The notes: generated by a model from the letters alone, not told the origin. A stretch of 64,000 nt of DNA from Actinocatenispora rupis (GCF_016861975.1 NZ_BOMB01000021.1:124001-188000); one strand, 5' to 3'. Positions 6,771 through 15,402 are shown, counted from the first letter of the stretch. Numbers and translations: made by a program.

Positions 6771-8945
6771 CTACGACGGCTTCCGGGTCAGCAGCGCCAG
6801 GGTCAGCCCCGCCGGATGCCACGTGCGGCTCGTCTGGAACTGGGCCCGCAGCGCCGTCTCCTTCGTCCCGCCGATGTTGCGCAACGGGTCCGACACCGCG
6901 CCGAGCCGTACCACCCACACCCGGCTCACCTTGGTGGGCAGGCACTTCGTCGCGTCCGGGCACTCCACCGCCAGCACCTTGCCGTTGGTGCGCTGCGCCT
7001 GCGTGAGCATCAGGTCCTTCGGCCGCGACCCGGCCGCCAGGTAGTGCGCCACGGTGTCCCGGCCGACCCAGCCACCGCCGGGATCGTCCGTCCCGTACAC
7101 GATGCCGTCGCCGGGTTGCTCGTTGTTCGCGATGATGGTCGCCATGCCGCGGGTGTCCTGGTCGTGCCCGGCCTGCGCACGCAGCGTCGCCTGCGCCGGG
7201 ATGCCCACCAGCGCCACCGCCGCCACCACCAGCAGCCCGCGTACCAACGGGATCCGGTCCAGGGTCACCGCGGCGAGCAGCACCCAGGCCGGCAGCGTGA
7301 ACAGCAGGTACCGCGGCAGCCACACCGACGTGTAGTGCCCGGCGACGAACAGCACCGCCGCCGGCAGCACCGCCCACGCCGTGTACACCACCGCCGGATG
7401 CCGGTACGTCACGGCCAGCGCGCCCAGCACCAGCAGCGCCCCACCGATCGCCGTCGCCCCGAACAACTGGTACGGGAAGGCGGCCAGGCTCGTGATGCTC
7501 GACGGCGCCACCCACCCGACCTGGCCGCGCTGCCCCATCGACGCCACCAGCAGGACCACCGCCGGCGCCCCGCCGACCAGCGCACTCGGCAGCCAGCCGG
7601 CGAACGCGCGGCGCCGCATCGCCAGTACCAGCAGGCCGTGCGCGACCAGCAGTACCAGCGAGATCACGTTGAACAGCCCCATGACCGCGACGACCAGCAC
7701 GTACGGCAGGAAGCGCACGAACCGCGGCCGGTCCAGCGCCCGCGCCAGCAGCAGCGTGGCCAGCGTCGCCGCGCACACCACCAGCGCGTACACCCGGGCC
7801 TCCTGCCCGTAGCGCGAGGTGGCGGGGAGGACGGCGAACAGCAGGCCGGCGATCAGGCCGGCGCGCGGGCCGCCGAACCGGGAGCCGAGCGCGGCGACCA
7901 GCGCCGCGGTGACCGTCATCGCGATCACCGACGGCAGCCGCAGCGACAGGTCCGACGAGCCGAGCAGCTGCGTCCAGGCGCGCATGAACACGTAGTACGG
8001 GCCGTTGACCATGTCGGTGGAGCGCAGCAGGCCCCACATCGACTGCCACGGCACGGTGGTCATGCCCCAGGTGGCCAGCTCGTCCGCCCAGAGTCCCGGG
8101 CGGTCCGCGCGGAAGATGCCGATGACCGCGGTGAGCAGCGCCGCGCCGAGCCACGCGAGCTGGGTCAACGCCCGGTTGGTACCGCGGAATCCGCCGGCCA
8201 CCATCGCCGTACCGACGACCGGAGCCGGCGACGACGGCGCGGACGAGACCGGCTCGTCGTGGCGGTCGAGGTCGAGGTGCAGCACGTCGGTGTCGTCGCT
8301 GGCGTTCCGGGAGTCGCCGTCGCGGAGCACCGTGGAATCGTGGCCACGGTCGCCGTCCCGTACGCCCGCCGCACCACGCGGTCGCTCGACGGCGGCGGCC
8401 CCGTGCGCACGGTCCTCGTCGCGTACCGGTGCCGCACCGTGGCTCCGGTCCGCCACCGCGGCATGTCCGCGGTCGGTGGGCGCGTGGCCGCGGTCGGGGG
8501 GCGCGTGGCCCCGGTCGCCGGCCGGGACCGGCGCGGAACCGTGGTCGCGCGGCGGCACGCCGTCGCGCAGCCGGGACGGCGGTGCCGCGGGCCGGTCGGT
8601 GCCGTGGTCCTCGTCACGGTCGGGGGAGGCGGGCCGCACCGCCGGCACCGACGCGCGGCCCGGCCGTGGCGTACCGCCGGTCGGGCGGTCCGCCGGTCGG
8701 CGGGACTGCGCGGGGAGGCCACCGTCGCCGCGGTCGACCGTGGCACGGCCGGCGGGTCGGGCCTCCGGAGCGCCCGGCGCGGACCGGTCGCCGTTCAGCC
8801 AGCCGGCGAACGCCTCGGCCTCTGCCTCGGCCTCGGCCGCCTCCGCCGAGGCGTGCCGGTCCCGACGAGACGGCGTACCCGTGCCGCTGCGCGGCTCGGT
8901 GCCCTCGCGTCCGGACAGCATCGAGGTTTCGTCGAGTTCACTCAC
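6771..8945 (-). CDS. Polytopic PMT/ArnT-like glycosyltransferase with disordered N-terminus
   Basis: The 724-residue product has two parts. Residues 1 to about 250 are a charged, low-complexity cytoplasmic region rich in Asp, Arg, Gly and His, with repeated DRGHA/DRSHG-like units. From about residue 255 follows a polytopic membrane domain of about ten helices. The first loop carries FRADRPGLWADELAT, the acidic DE site used by polyprenyl-phosphate-dependent C-type glycosyltransferases of the PMT/ArnT (GT39/GT83) group. Such enzymes transfer a lipid-linked sugar at the outer face of the membrane. It is the first gene of the operon whose later genes encode a GT2 synthase and two glycosidases. 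GTG at 8945 is the start given by the frame; no good ribosome site is visible, so the true start may be further inside. Acceptor and donor are unknown. Confidence 0.8.
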   Translation of the reverse strand: MSELDETSMLSGREGTEPRSGTGTPSRRDRHASAEAAEAEAEAEAFAGWLNGDRSAPGAPEARPAGRATVDRGDGGLPAQSRRPADRPTGGTPRPGRASVPAVRPASPDRDEDHGTDRPAAPPSRLRDGVPPRDHGSAPVPAGDRGHAPPDRGHAPTDRGHAAVADRSHGAAPVRDEDRAHGAAAVERPRGAAGVRDGDRGHDSTVLRDGDSRNASDDTDVLHLDLDRHDEPVSSAPSSPAPVVGTAMVAGGFRGTNRALTQLAWLGAALLTAVIGIFRADRPGLWADELATWGMTTVPWQSMWGLLRSTDMVNGPYYVFMRAWTQLLGSSDLSLRLPSVIAMTVTAALVAALGSRFGGPRAGLIAGLLFAVLPATSRYGQEARVYALVVCAATLATLLLARALDRPRFVRFLPYVLVVAVMGLFNVISLVLLVAHGLLVLAMRRRAFAGWLPSALVGGAPAVVLLVASMGQRGQVGWVAPSSITSLAAFPYQLFGATAIGGALLVLGALAVTYRHPAVVYTAWAVLPAAVLFVAGHYTSVWLPRYLLFTLPAWVLLAAVTLDRIPLVRGLLVVAAVALVGIPAQATLRAQAGHDQDTRGMATIIANNEQPGDGIVYGTDDPGGGWVGRDTVAHYLAAGSRPKDLMLTQAQRTNGKVLAVECPDATKCLPTKVSRVWVVRLGAVSDPLRNIGGTKETALRAQFQTSRTWHPAGLTLALLTRKPS
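8469..8510. repeat. Two tandem 21-bp units inside the glycosyltransferase gene
   Basis: Units at 8469-8489 and 8490-8510 differ at one base and code for the DRGHAP(P/T) repeats of the disordered cytoplasmic tail, with further decayed copies around them. This is in-frame repeat expansion, not a regulatory element. Confidence 0.7.
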
Positions 8946-9230
8946 GGTTCATCGCAGGGGGTGCACCTGATCGGTTGCGACTCTCGGCCACTGTGACAGG
9001 CGGCCACGATCTGGGGGGTTGTGACGGAGTGCCCAAGATACCGCTTGATCGCAATCCGCCCCGACCCGCATCGATGCCGTTGAATCACGATGTCGTGCAC
9101 GTCACCACCACGGGGTTGGTCGGACCCTTGTGGTGGCGCGGGATCTCCGCCCTCGCGCCGGTACCGCACGCACATCGGCGACCTATACCATCCGTCGCAG
9201 AGCACGGCGGTACGGAAGAGAGAGAGTGAG

Positions 9231-10835
9231 ATGCAGACAATCGGCCCGTACACGTTGCGGGACCTGCTCGGCGCGGGTGCCGCGGGCCGGGTCTGGCGAG
9301 CGTACGACCAGCAGGGCGGCCAGGTCACCATGGCCGTGCTCGAAGGCCCGGCAGCCAACGACCCCCAGCGGCGCTGGCAGTTCAGTACGACGGTCGAGCA
9401 GGCGCGGCAGTCCTCGCCCGCCGGTGCGCCGGTCGCCGCCGACCTGGTCGGGCAGGTGCCGTGGGTGGCGTACCACGACGACGGTGGGGCCACGGCGGCG
9501 AACATCTTCGCCGCGATGGGTGTGCCGTGCGAGCCGGTCGCCGCGCCGACCAGCGGCGTACCGGGGCCGGTGTCCGCGGCGCCCGCGTCCGGCCAGCCGA
9601 TGCAGCAGCCGCCCCAGCCGGGGCCACAGCAGCCGGTGCCGGGCCAGCCGCTGCCGACGCCGGTGTCGGGCATGCCGGTGTCCGGGCAGCCCATGTCGGC
9701 GCAGCCGCAGCCGACCGACGACGAGCCGCCCACGACGATGCTCCGGCCGGGTGCGGAGGGCTTCGCGCCGCCGCAGCAGCAGGTGCCGCCGCAGGTGCCG
9801 CAGCAGGGCTTCGGCCCGGGCGAGCATCCCGGGCCGGGGTTCGCGGAGGCCGAGCCGGCGAACCCGTTCGAGCCGGTCGACCCGTTCAACGCCAACGGCG
9901 GTCAGGCGCCCGCCGATCCGTTCTCGCCGCAGCAGCCGCAGCCCCAGCAGGCCCAGCCGCCGCAGCAGCAGCCGTTCCAGCCGCAGCCCGATCCGTTCCA
10001 GCCGCGGCCGGAGGCGTTCCAGCAGCAAGCGCAGCAGCCGCAGCCGGACGCCAACGGCTACCCGCAGCAGCCGCCGCAGTACCCGGCGCAGAACCGGTTC
10101 GACGACGAGCCGCCGCCGAAGAAGAGCCGCAAGGGCCTGCTCGTCGTGCTGATCGTGGTCGTACTGGTGGTGCTCGCCGGCGGTGTCGGCGGCGCGGTGT
10201 ACTTCACGCAGGGCGGCAAGCCGGACACCAAGCCGACGGCGGGTCCGAAGCCGAGCGGCGGGTCGGCCACGAAGCAGGGCCAGCCCACGCCGCAGACCCA
10301 GAAGAGCGCACCGAGTACGCCGAAGCAGCCCGGCAAGGAGCCGCCGAAGAACGGCTCGTGGCCGGCGAGCTTCGCGAAGTTCGGGTCGGGTGACAAGGCG
10401 AAGCAGCAGGCGGACCTGGCCGGCCTGGGCTTCACGTTCAGTACGCCGGGGGACTGGACGTGCACCAAGCGGGACCAGTCCACGACGTACGTGAACTACC
10501 ACTGCGGCAGCAGCAAGACGAAGGCCGGCGGTGACGTGATCGTGCGTACCTGCGGGGAGCCGTGCGATCCGGCCAAGAAGATCAAGATGCGCCAGGACGA
10601 GGAGGCGTTCGGTCTCCAGTGGGTCCGGGACGGCGGGAACTCGTCGTGGGCCGAGGGCAAGAAGGTCGCCGTGCCGAGCGGCGGCACCGGATACGGACTG
10701 GTGCTGGTCCGTTACTGGCACAGTAAGCCGGGCGGGCCGATGGACCGTCAGGTGGTCGTCCGGTTGACCGGCCCGACGTCGTCGGCGAAGGATCTGCAGA
10801 AGGTCGAGAACAGTGTCCGGGATGCGACACAGTAG
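9231..10835 (+). CDS. P/Q-rich single-pass membrane protein with degenerate kinase N-lobe
   Basis: The 534-residue protein has four parts. Residues 1-60 resemble the first strands of an actinobacterial Ser/Thr kinase: IGPYTLRDLLGAGAAGRVW looks like a glycine loop, but the usual AVK lysine is replaced (MAVLEG) and no catalytic or activation loop follows. Residues about 100-290 are a low-complexity Pro/Gln-rich linker. A basic KKSRKG precedes one transmembrane helix at about 301-324. The outside part has a Thr/Pro/Lys-rich spacer and a small domain with four cysteines (residues about 405-534; CTK, YHCGSS, RTCGEPC). ATG at 9231 is chosen because GAGAGAGAGTGAG directly precedes it and the N-lobe starts here. 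The function is unknown; a sensor or scaffold derived from a receptor kinase is an inference. Confidence 0.82.
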   Translation: MQTIGPYTLRDLLGAGAAGRVWRAYDQQGGQVTMAVLEGPAANDPQRRWQFSTTVEQARQSSPAGAPVAADLVGQVPWVAYHDDGGATAANIFAAMGVPCEPVAAPTSGVPGPVSAAPASGQPMQQPPQPGPQQPVPGQPLPTPVSGMPVSGQPMSAQPQPTDDEPPTTMLRPGAEGFAPPQQQVPPQVPQQGFGPGEHPGPGFAEAEPANPFEPVDPFNANGGQAPADPFSPQQPQPQQAQPPQQQPFQPQPDPFQPRPEAFQQQAQQPQPDANGYPQQPPQYPAQNRFDDEPPPKKSRKGLLVVLIVVVLVVLAGGVGGAVYFTQGGKPDTKPTAGPKPSGGSATKQGQPTPQTQKSAPSTPKQPGKEPPKNGSWPASFAKFGSGDKAKQQADLAGLGFTFSTPGDWTCTKRDQSTTYVNYHCGSSKTKAGGDVIVRTCGEPCDPAKKIKMRQDEEAFGLQWVRDGGNSSWAEGKKVAVPSGGTGYGLVLVRYWHSKPGGPMDRQVVVRLTGPTSSAKDLQKVENSVRDATQ

Positions 10836-10893
10836 CGGCCGGGTCGCCGCGACCCGCTGATCCATCCAACGGAACATCTACGCAGGTCAATAT

Positions 10894-10919
10894 GGCCGCC
10901 GGGGTTCGCCTCGGCGGCC
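10894..10919 (+). terminator. Hairpin with TTCG tetraloop
   Basis: Arms 10894-10904 and 10909-10919 pair with one mismatch around a stable TTCG tetraloop, 58 bases after the upstream stop codon. No T-run follows. It probably ends the P/Q-rich membrane protein transcript before the two-component genes. Confidence 0.6.
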
Positions 10920-11051
10920 GCCGCGTGTCCCGGGGCCCGGCTTGCCCGGCGCCCCGCCGACCGGGGATGATGCACGCCACCGGAGGATTTCTCGCACCGC
11001 CGCACCGGTACTCCCGGGCGGCCGTGCCGCGGTCGAGGGGAGGCAACGGCG

Positions 11052-11714
11052 ATGCGCGTCCTGGTCATCGAGGACGAGCGGGCGCTCACCGATGCCGTCG
11101 CCCGCGGGCTGCGGCGCGAGGGCATGGCCGTCGACACCGCGTACGACGGCACCATCGGCCACGAGATGGCCCTCACCACGCGGTACGACGTGGTCGTGCT
11201 CGACCGTGACCTGCCCGGCGTGCACGGCGACGAGATCTGCGTCGACCTGGTGCGGTCCGCGGCGCTGACCCGGGTGCTGATGCTGACCGCGTCGGGCAGC
11301 GTGGCCGAGCGGGTGGAGGGGCTGGAGCTGGGCGCCGACGACTACCTGGCGAAGCCGTTCGCGTTCGACGAGCTGGTGGCGCGGGTGCGGGCGCTGGGTC
11401 GGCGGGCGACGCCGGCCGCACCGCCCGTCCTGCGGGTCGCCGACGTGGAGCTGGATCCGGCGAAGCGCGGCGTGCTGCGTGCCGGCCGCGCGCTCGACCT
11501 GACCCGCAAGGAGTTCGGCGTACTGGAAGAGTTGATCAAGGCGCGCGGCGGCGTGGTGTCCAGCGAGGAACTGCTCGAACGGGTGTGGGACGCGAACGCC
11601 GACCCGTTCACCACGACCGTCCGGGTCACCGTGATGACCCTGCGTCGAAAGCTGGGTGATCCGCCGCTCATCGAGACGGTGGTGGGCGCCGGCTACCGCA
11701 TCTCCGCCGCATGA
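11052..11714 (+). CDS. Two-component response regulator, OmpR family
   Basis: The 220-residue protein has an N-terminal receiver domain (1-115) and a C-terminal winged-helix DNA-binding domain (about 125-220). The receiver carries the acidic pocket IEDE (residues 6-9), the phosphoacceptor Asp51 in VVVLDRDLPG, the conserved Thr in MLTASG and the Lys of LAKPF. The effector half shows LTRKEFGVLEEL, TTTVRVTVMTLRRKLGD and GAGYRI, typical of OmpR/PhoB regulators. ATG at 11052 follows GAGGGGAGG. The stop codon overlaps the start of the histidine kinase gene by 4 bases (ATGA), so the two are translated together. The stimulus and targets cannot be read from the sequence. Confidence 0.96.
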   Translation: MRVLVIEDERALTDAVARGLRREGMAVDTAYDGTIGHEMALTTRYDVVVLDRDLPGVHGDEICVDLVRSAALTRVLMLTASGSVAERVEGLELGADDYLAKPFAFDELVARVRALGRRATPAAPPVLRVADVELDPAKRGVLRAGRALDLTRKEFGVLEELIKARGGVVSSEELLERVWDANADPFTTTVRVTVMTLRRKLGDPPLIETVVGAGYRISAA

Positions 11715-12955
11715 CCGGATCCGCGGCCGGCCGCCGCTTCCGACTGCCGCGCCCCGGTCTGCGCCGCCCCGTCGGTACGCCCCGGCCCACGCTCCGGCTG
11801 CGGTTGACGCTGCTCAACGGGATCCTGCTGATCGGGGCGGGCGCGCTGCTGCTCGTACTCGCCTGGGTGGTGCTCCAGCAGTCCCTCAACCCGACCGCCG
11901 ACCTGCGGCCCGGTTCCCGCGTCACGCTGGCCGACGGCCGCGTCGTCGACGCCCGCGAGTACCAGAGCCGGGTCGCCCGGGACACCGAGATCGAGGTCGT
12001 ACTCAAGGGTCTGGCGGCGCTGGTGGTGATCAGCTCGGCCGGCGTGATCGGCGGGTACGTCGTGACCGGGCGGGCGCTGCGCCCGCTCACCGCCGTCACC
12101 TCGACCGCGCGCCGGCTGACCGGCGAGACGATGGACCAGCGCATCCGGTACACCGGGCCGGACGACGAGATCCGCGAGTTGGCGAACACGTTCGACGCGA
12201 TGCTCGACCGGATCGGTACGGCGTTCGAGTCGCAGCGCCGCTTCGTCGCGAACGCCAGCCACGAGCTGCGTACCCCGCTCGCCGTGATGCGTACCGAGGT
12301 GGACGTGGTGCTGGCCGACCCCGAGTCGGACCAGGAGGAGCTGCGCCGGATGGGCCGGGTCGTCCGGGAGGCGTCCGAGCGGGCGAATACGCTGGTCGAG
12401 GCGCTGCTGCTGCTGGCGCGTACCGAGGCGCAGGCGGGGCGGCGGCTGGTTCGCAAGGTGCCGACGGACCTGGCCGCGGGCGTGGCCGTCGCCCTCTCCG
12501 CGGTACGCCCGGACGTCGACCGGATGCACCTGACCGTGCAGGTCGCCACGCCGCCGGTGCCGGTCGTCGGCGACCCGAGCCTGCTGGAACGGCTCGCCGG
12601 CAACCTCGTCGAGAACGCCGTCCGGTACAACCACGTCGGCGGGACGGTGTGGGTCCGCACGTCCGGCGACGACGAGCACGCCCGGCTGGTCGTCGGCAAC
12701 TCCGGCGCCGAGCTGGACCCGACCGAGGTGCCCGGGTTGTTCGAACCGTTCCGGCGCGGCGGCCGGGAGCGTACCGGGACGCGCGGGGCCGGGCTGGGGC
12801 TGTCCATCGTCCGCGCCGTCGTCGACGCGCACGGCGGCTCGGCCAGTGCCCGCGCGCTGGCCGGCGGCGGGCTGGAGGTCACCTGCACCCTGCCCGCCGC
12901 CGGCACCACACCCCCGGTCCGTGCCGCCGCCCCGGTCCTGCCCCCGGACTGCTGA
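11711..12955 (+). CDS. Sensor histidine kinase
   Basis: This 414-residue membrane kinase partners the upstream OmpR-type regulator, with which it overlaps by 4 bases. It has a basic N-terminus, two membrane segments (about 36-57 and about 97-118) bracketing a short external loop of roughly 40 residues, a HAMP linker, the dimerisation/phosphoacceptor motif FVANASHELRTPLAVM with His184, an N box (NLVENAVRYN) and a G box (GAGLGLSIVRAVVDAHGG). All catalytic elements are intact. The small external loop suggests it senses something in or near the membrane. The C-terminal tail is Pro/Ala-rich. It resembles the CutS/TcrY-like kinases common in actinomycetes, but the signal is unknown. Confidence 0.95.
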   Translation: MTGSAAGRRFRLPRPGLRRPVGTPRPTLRLRLTLLNGILLIGAGALLLVLAWVVLQQSLNPTADLRPGSRVTLADGRVVDAREYQSRVARDTEIEVVLKGLAALVVISSAGVIGGYVVTGRALRPLTAVTSTARRLTGETMDQRIRYTGPDDEIRELANTFDAMLDRIGTAFESQRRFVANASHELRTPLAVMRTEVDVVLADPESDQEELRRMGRVVREASERANTLVEALLLLARTEAQAGRRLVRKVPTDLAAGVAVALSAVRPDVDRMHLTVQVATPPVPVVGDPSLLERLAGNLVENAVRYNHVGGTVWVRTSGDDEHARLVVGNSGAELDPTEVPGLFEPFRRGGRERTGTRGAGLGLSIVRAVVDAHGGSASARALAGGGLEVTCTLPAAGTTPPVRAAAPVLPPDC

Positions 12956-12997
12956 TTCGCAGTCCCTGCAACGCATTCCCGGCCCGTGGGAACCGGT

Positions 12998-13936
12998 TCA
13001 GCGGCGGGCGGCGAGGGCGTCCTGGACCCAGCGCCACGCGGGCATCGTGGTCGGCACCGGCGGCCAGCCGTTGATGACCGCGAGCAGCTGCCAGTACCGC
13101 TCGGTGCGCGGATCGCCGCCGCCGCCGATGTTCGCCAGCATCCGTTCCCGGTACTCCGGGGTGTCCGCGACGCCGTCGTACTCGGCGAACGCGGCGACGA
13201 TGCCGTCGAGTACCGGGGTGGCGGCGGGGGCTGCCGGATCGGTACCGGCGGCGAGGGCGGCACCGGCGCGTTCGGCGACCATATCGCCGAGTTCGCGGGA
13301 GGTGCGCGCGTCCCGGCGGCCGTCGACGAGCGCCGGGTCGGCTGCGTGCGCCTCCGCCATCCGCCGTACGGTGGCGCGGAAGTCGGGGTCGGCGAGCAGG
13401 TCGGCGAGCTCGATCCAGGCGTCGAGCTGTTCGGTCGTCGGGTCGTCGGGCAGGTCGGGCGAGACCGAGCGCATCATCCGCTCGAAGTCGGGGTTCACGC
13501 GCAGCCCGCCGAACACGTGGTCGAGGAACTCGTCCAGGATCCGTTGGCGTTCCGCCGCTGACGCGCGTGCGATGTCGTTCATCCGTGCCACCTCCACAGG
13601 GTCGGGTTCGCGATGGGCGAGCGCGCGCAGGACGGCCCGGTGCGTACGCAGGATGCGGATCTGGCCGTCGAGCGCGGCGGCGTGTGCCGCGGCGACCTCG
13701 GCCAGCCCGACCCGGCGGTCCAGTACCTGCCGGATCGTGGCCAGGCCGAGACCGAGCTCCCGCAGCGTCCGGATGTACGCCAGCCGTGCCGCGGAATCCT
13801 CGTCGTACTGCCGGTAGCCGGCGCCGGTGCGGGTCGTCTCCGGCAGCAGACCGACGTCCGAGTAGTACCGGATGGTCTTGACCGGGACGCCGGACCGGGC
13901 CGCCAACCGGCCGATCGACATGCCCTGCTCGCTCAT
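12998..13936 (-). CDS. MerR family transcriptional regulator
   Basis: The 312-residue regulator starts with a MerR winged helix (residues about 6-76: MSIGRLAARSGVPVKTIRYY, then RLAYIRTLRELGLGLATIRQVL) followed by the dimerisation helix (about 80-115). The remaining 200 residues form a helical C-terminal region without the metal-binding cysteines of MerR/CueR-type sensors; it looks like the large effector region of BmrR/TipA-type drug sensors but I do not recognise a specific ligand fold. ATG at 13936 fits the HTH start. The gene is convergent with the histidine kinase and divergent from the VOC gene at 14151, separated by about 210 bases, so it might control that gene. Confidence 0.88.
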   Translation of the reverse strand: MSEQGMSIGRLAARSGVPVKTIRYYSDVGLLPETTRTGAGYRQYDEDSAARLAYIRTLRELGLGLATIRQVLDRRVGLAEVAAAHAAALDGQIRILRTHRAVLRALAHREPDPVEVARMNDIARASAAERQRILDEFLDHVFGGLRVNPDFERMMRSVSPDLPDDPTTEQLDAWIELADLLADPDFRATVRRMAEAHAADPALVDGRRDARTSRELGDMVAERAGAALAAGTDPAAPAATPVLDGIVAAFAEYDGVADTPEYRERMLANIGGGGDPRTERYWQLLAVINGWPPVPTTMPAWRWVQDALAARR

Positions 13937-14150
13937 CGCGTCAACCGTCGTCCTTCCCGTCGGTGGAGACTCAAGCCGATTGTGCCGTGCCGAAGATCAC
14001 GTCGGGTCCAATCCGGTTGCCGGACCGGCCGGCGCTCCGGTAGACAGAGCGCGACCGTACGAGCCGAGAGGAGGTGCGGAGAGTGTTCGCCACGATCAGT
14101 TCCGCGCTCCCGGCCACCGGGAGCGCACCGAGTCTCTAGAGGAGACCGCA

Positions 14151-14534
14151 GTGCATCCCTTCGTACAGCACATCACGTACGACACCGTCGGCGACCCGTA
14201 CGATGTCGCCCGGTTCTGGTCGACCCTGCTGGGGCGGCCGCTGGCGGTCGAGGACCAGCCCGGCGACCCCGCGGCTCTCGTACTGCCGACGGACGGCTGC
14301 CCTGGCATGCTGTTCGTCCAGGTACCCGAGGGCAAGACGGTGAAGAACCGGGTCCACCTGGACCTGCAGCCGTCCGGTGACCGGACCCGCGACCAGGAGG
14401 TCGACCGGGCCATCGCGCTCGGCGCGACCCAGGTCGCGGACCACCGGCGCGCGGACGGCTCCGGGTTCGTCGTCCTGGCCGACCCCGAGGGCAACGAGTT
14501 CTGCGTGGAGCGCAGCGTCGGCGAGCGCGCCTGA
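14151..14534 (+). CDS. VOC family (glyoxalase/bleomycin-resistance-like) protein
   Basis: The 127-residue single-domain protein has the vicinal-oxygen-chelate pattern: an N-terminal beta strand with TYDTVGDPYDVARFWSTLLGRPL, a middle KNRVHLDLQP block and a final VVLADPEGNEFCVE. These carry the His/Glu positions used as metal ligands in this superfamily. GTG at 14151 is chosen because AGAGGAGA at 14138-14145 sits at the right distance and the domain starts here; an upstream in-frame extension has no coding character. The enzyme or sequestration function cannot be deduced. A strong terminator follows, and the MerR gene lies divergently upstream. Confidence 0.88.
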   Translation: MHPFVQHITYDTVGDPYDVARFWSTLLGRPLAVEDQPGDPAALVLPTDGCPGMLFVQVPEGKTVKNRVHLDLQPSGDRTRDQEVDRAIALGATQVADHRRADGSGFVVLADPEGNEFCVERSVGERA

Positions 14535-14540
14535 CGCCGG

Positions 14541-14580
14541 CGGCCCGGCGGGGAGCACCCGCCGGGCCGTTGCTTCCCTT
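14541..14580 (+). terminator. Rho-independent terminator
   Basis: Perfect 12-bp arms at 14541-14552 and 14558-14569 enclose a 5-base loop and are followed by a T-rich stretch (TTGCTTCCCTT). A second imperfect hairpin at 14582-14609 probably serves the convergent gene. Confidence 0.8.
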
Positions 14581-14640
14581 GCGGCGCCTGGCTTTCCGGC
14601 CGGGCGCCGATGTCCGCCGGCCGGCACCCGAGGCCCGCGC

Positions 14641-15402
14641 TCAGAAGGTCAGGACGCTCAGCCAGTCGGTGAGCAGCGACCCCGTACCGGAGACGGTGAG
14701 GCGGGGATCGCCGGCGCCGAGCCGGCCGTACAGCAGGAGGAGCAGGTCGCCGGGGGAGCCGGTGACCTCGGCGGTGCCCTCGTCGCCGCGGCCCCACTCG
14801 AACCAGCCCTCGGTGAACAGGATCCGCCAGCCGTCCGCGGATCCGTTGGGGCGCAACAGGATCGACGCGCCGTCCGGGCCGGCGCCGGCCAGCCGGGGCG
14901 CGATCCACGCCGCGTGCGGCAGGTTGAGCAGGAACTCCTCGATCCCGTCGGCCGCGATGTCCGGGTCGACGGTGGGGGAGCCGCCGAGCGCGATCGTGGC
15001 GTCGGCGCCGTGCACGGTCGCCTCGTGCAGCACCCGCCGGGGCCAGAACCGCGCGGTGCGCCCGGCTCCCCAGGTCCACAGTGGACTGTCGGGATCGGTG
15101 CCACGCAAGGTGTCCAGCAGCCGACCGGCGCCGGCGGCCACCCAGTCGGGCAGCGCGGCCGGGTCGTCCGGCAACTCCTTCGGTACGTCCCGGGACCAGA
15201 TCCGCGCCCGCGTCCCGGTACGCACCAGGTGGTCCACCCACCGGTACGTGGTGCCGTGGTGCCGGTGCAGGTCCGCGAGTGTCCACTGTGGACACGTCGG
15301 GACCGGGGTGGTGGGATCCGTGCCGGCCACCGTCGTCACGTACGCGGTGGCGCCGGCGGCCATCGCGTCCAGATACCTCTCGTACGTCCACACGGTCGGC
15401 AC
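14641..15402 (-). CDS. Maleylpyruvate isomerase-like (DinB/MDMPI superfamily) protein
   Basis: The 253-residue protein fits the actinobacterial family annotated as maleylpyruvate isomerase family (TIGR03083-type): an N-terminal four-helix DinB-like bundle with CPQWTLADLHRHHGTTYRWV and a distal His in RRVLHEATVHGADA, which in characterised members bind a metal, and a C-terminal SCP2-like MDMPI domain (about 165-253). Known relatives use mycothiol as cofactor, which suits an actinomycete, but most members have no known reaction. ATG at 15402 is plausible though the ribosome site is weak. The gene contains two copies of the palindrome TCCACWGTGGA. It stands alone on the minus strand between two terminator regions. 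Confidence 0.8.
   Translation of the reverse strand: MPTVWTYERYLDAMAAGATAYVTTVAGTDPTTPVPTCPQWTLADLHRHHGTTYRWVDHLVRTGTRARIWSRDVPKELPDDPAALPDWVAAGAGRLLDTLRGTDPDSPLWTWGAGRTARFWPRRVLHEATVHGADATIALGGSPTVDPDIAADGIEEFLLNLPHAAWIAPRLAGAGPDGASILLRPNGSADGWRILFTEGWFEWGRGDEGTAEVTGSPGDLLLLLYGRLGAGDPRLTVSGTGSLLTDWLSVLTF
15074..15293. repeat. TCCACWGTGGA palindromes, two copies in the maleylpyruvate-isomerase-like gene
   Basis: GTCCACAGTGGAC at 15074-15086 and GTCCACTGTGGAC at 15281-15293, 207 bp apart, both within coding sequence. Confidence 0.8.

Noticed and set aside
2051-8945. Antibiotic biosynthetic gene cluster
   Set aside because: No polyketide, peptide synthetase or terpene gene is present; the glycosyltransferases and hydrolases fit polysaccharide metabolism better.
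5430-8996. Open frame of 1188 codons on the plus strand
   Set aside because: It is antisense to the glycosyltransferase operon; composition is Arg/His/Pro/Gln-rich without any known motif, as expected of a GC-rich shadow frame.
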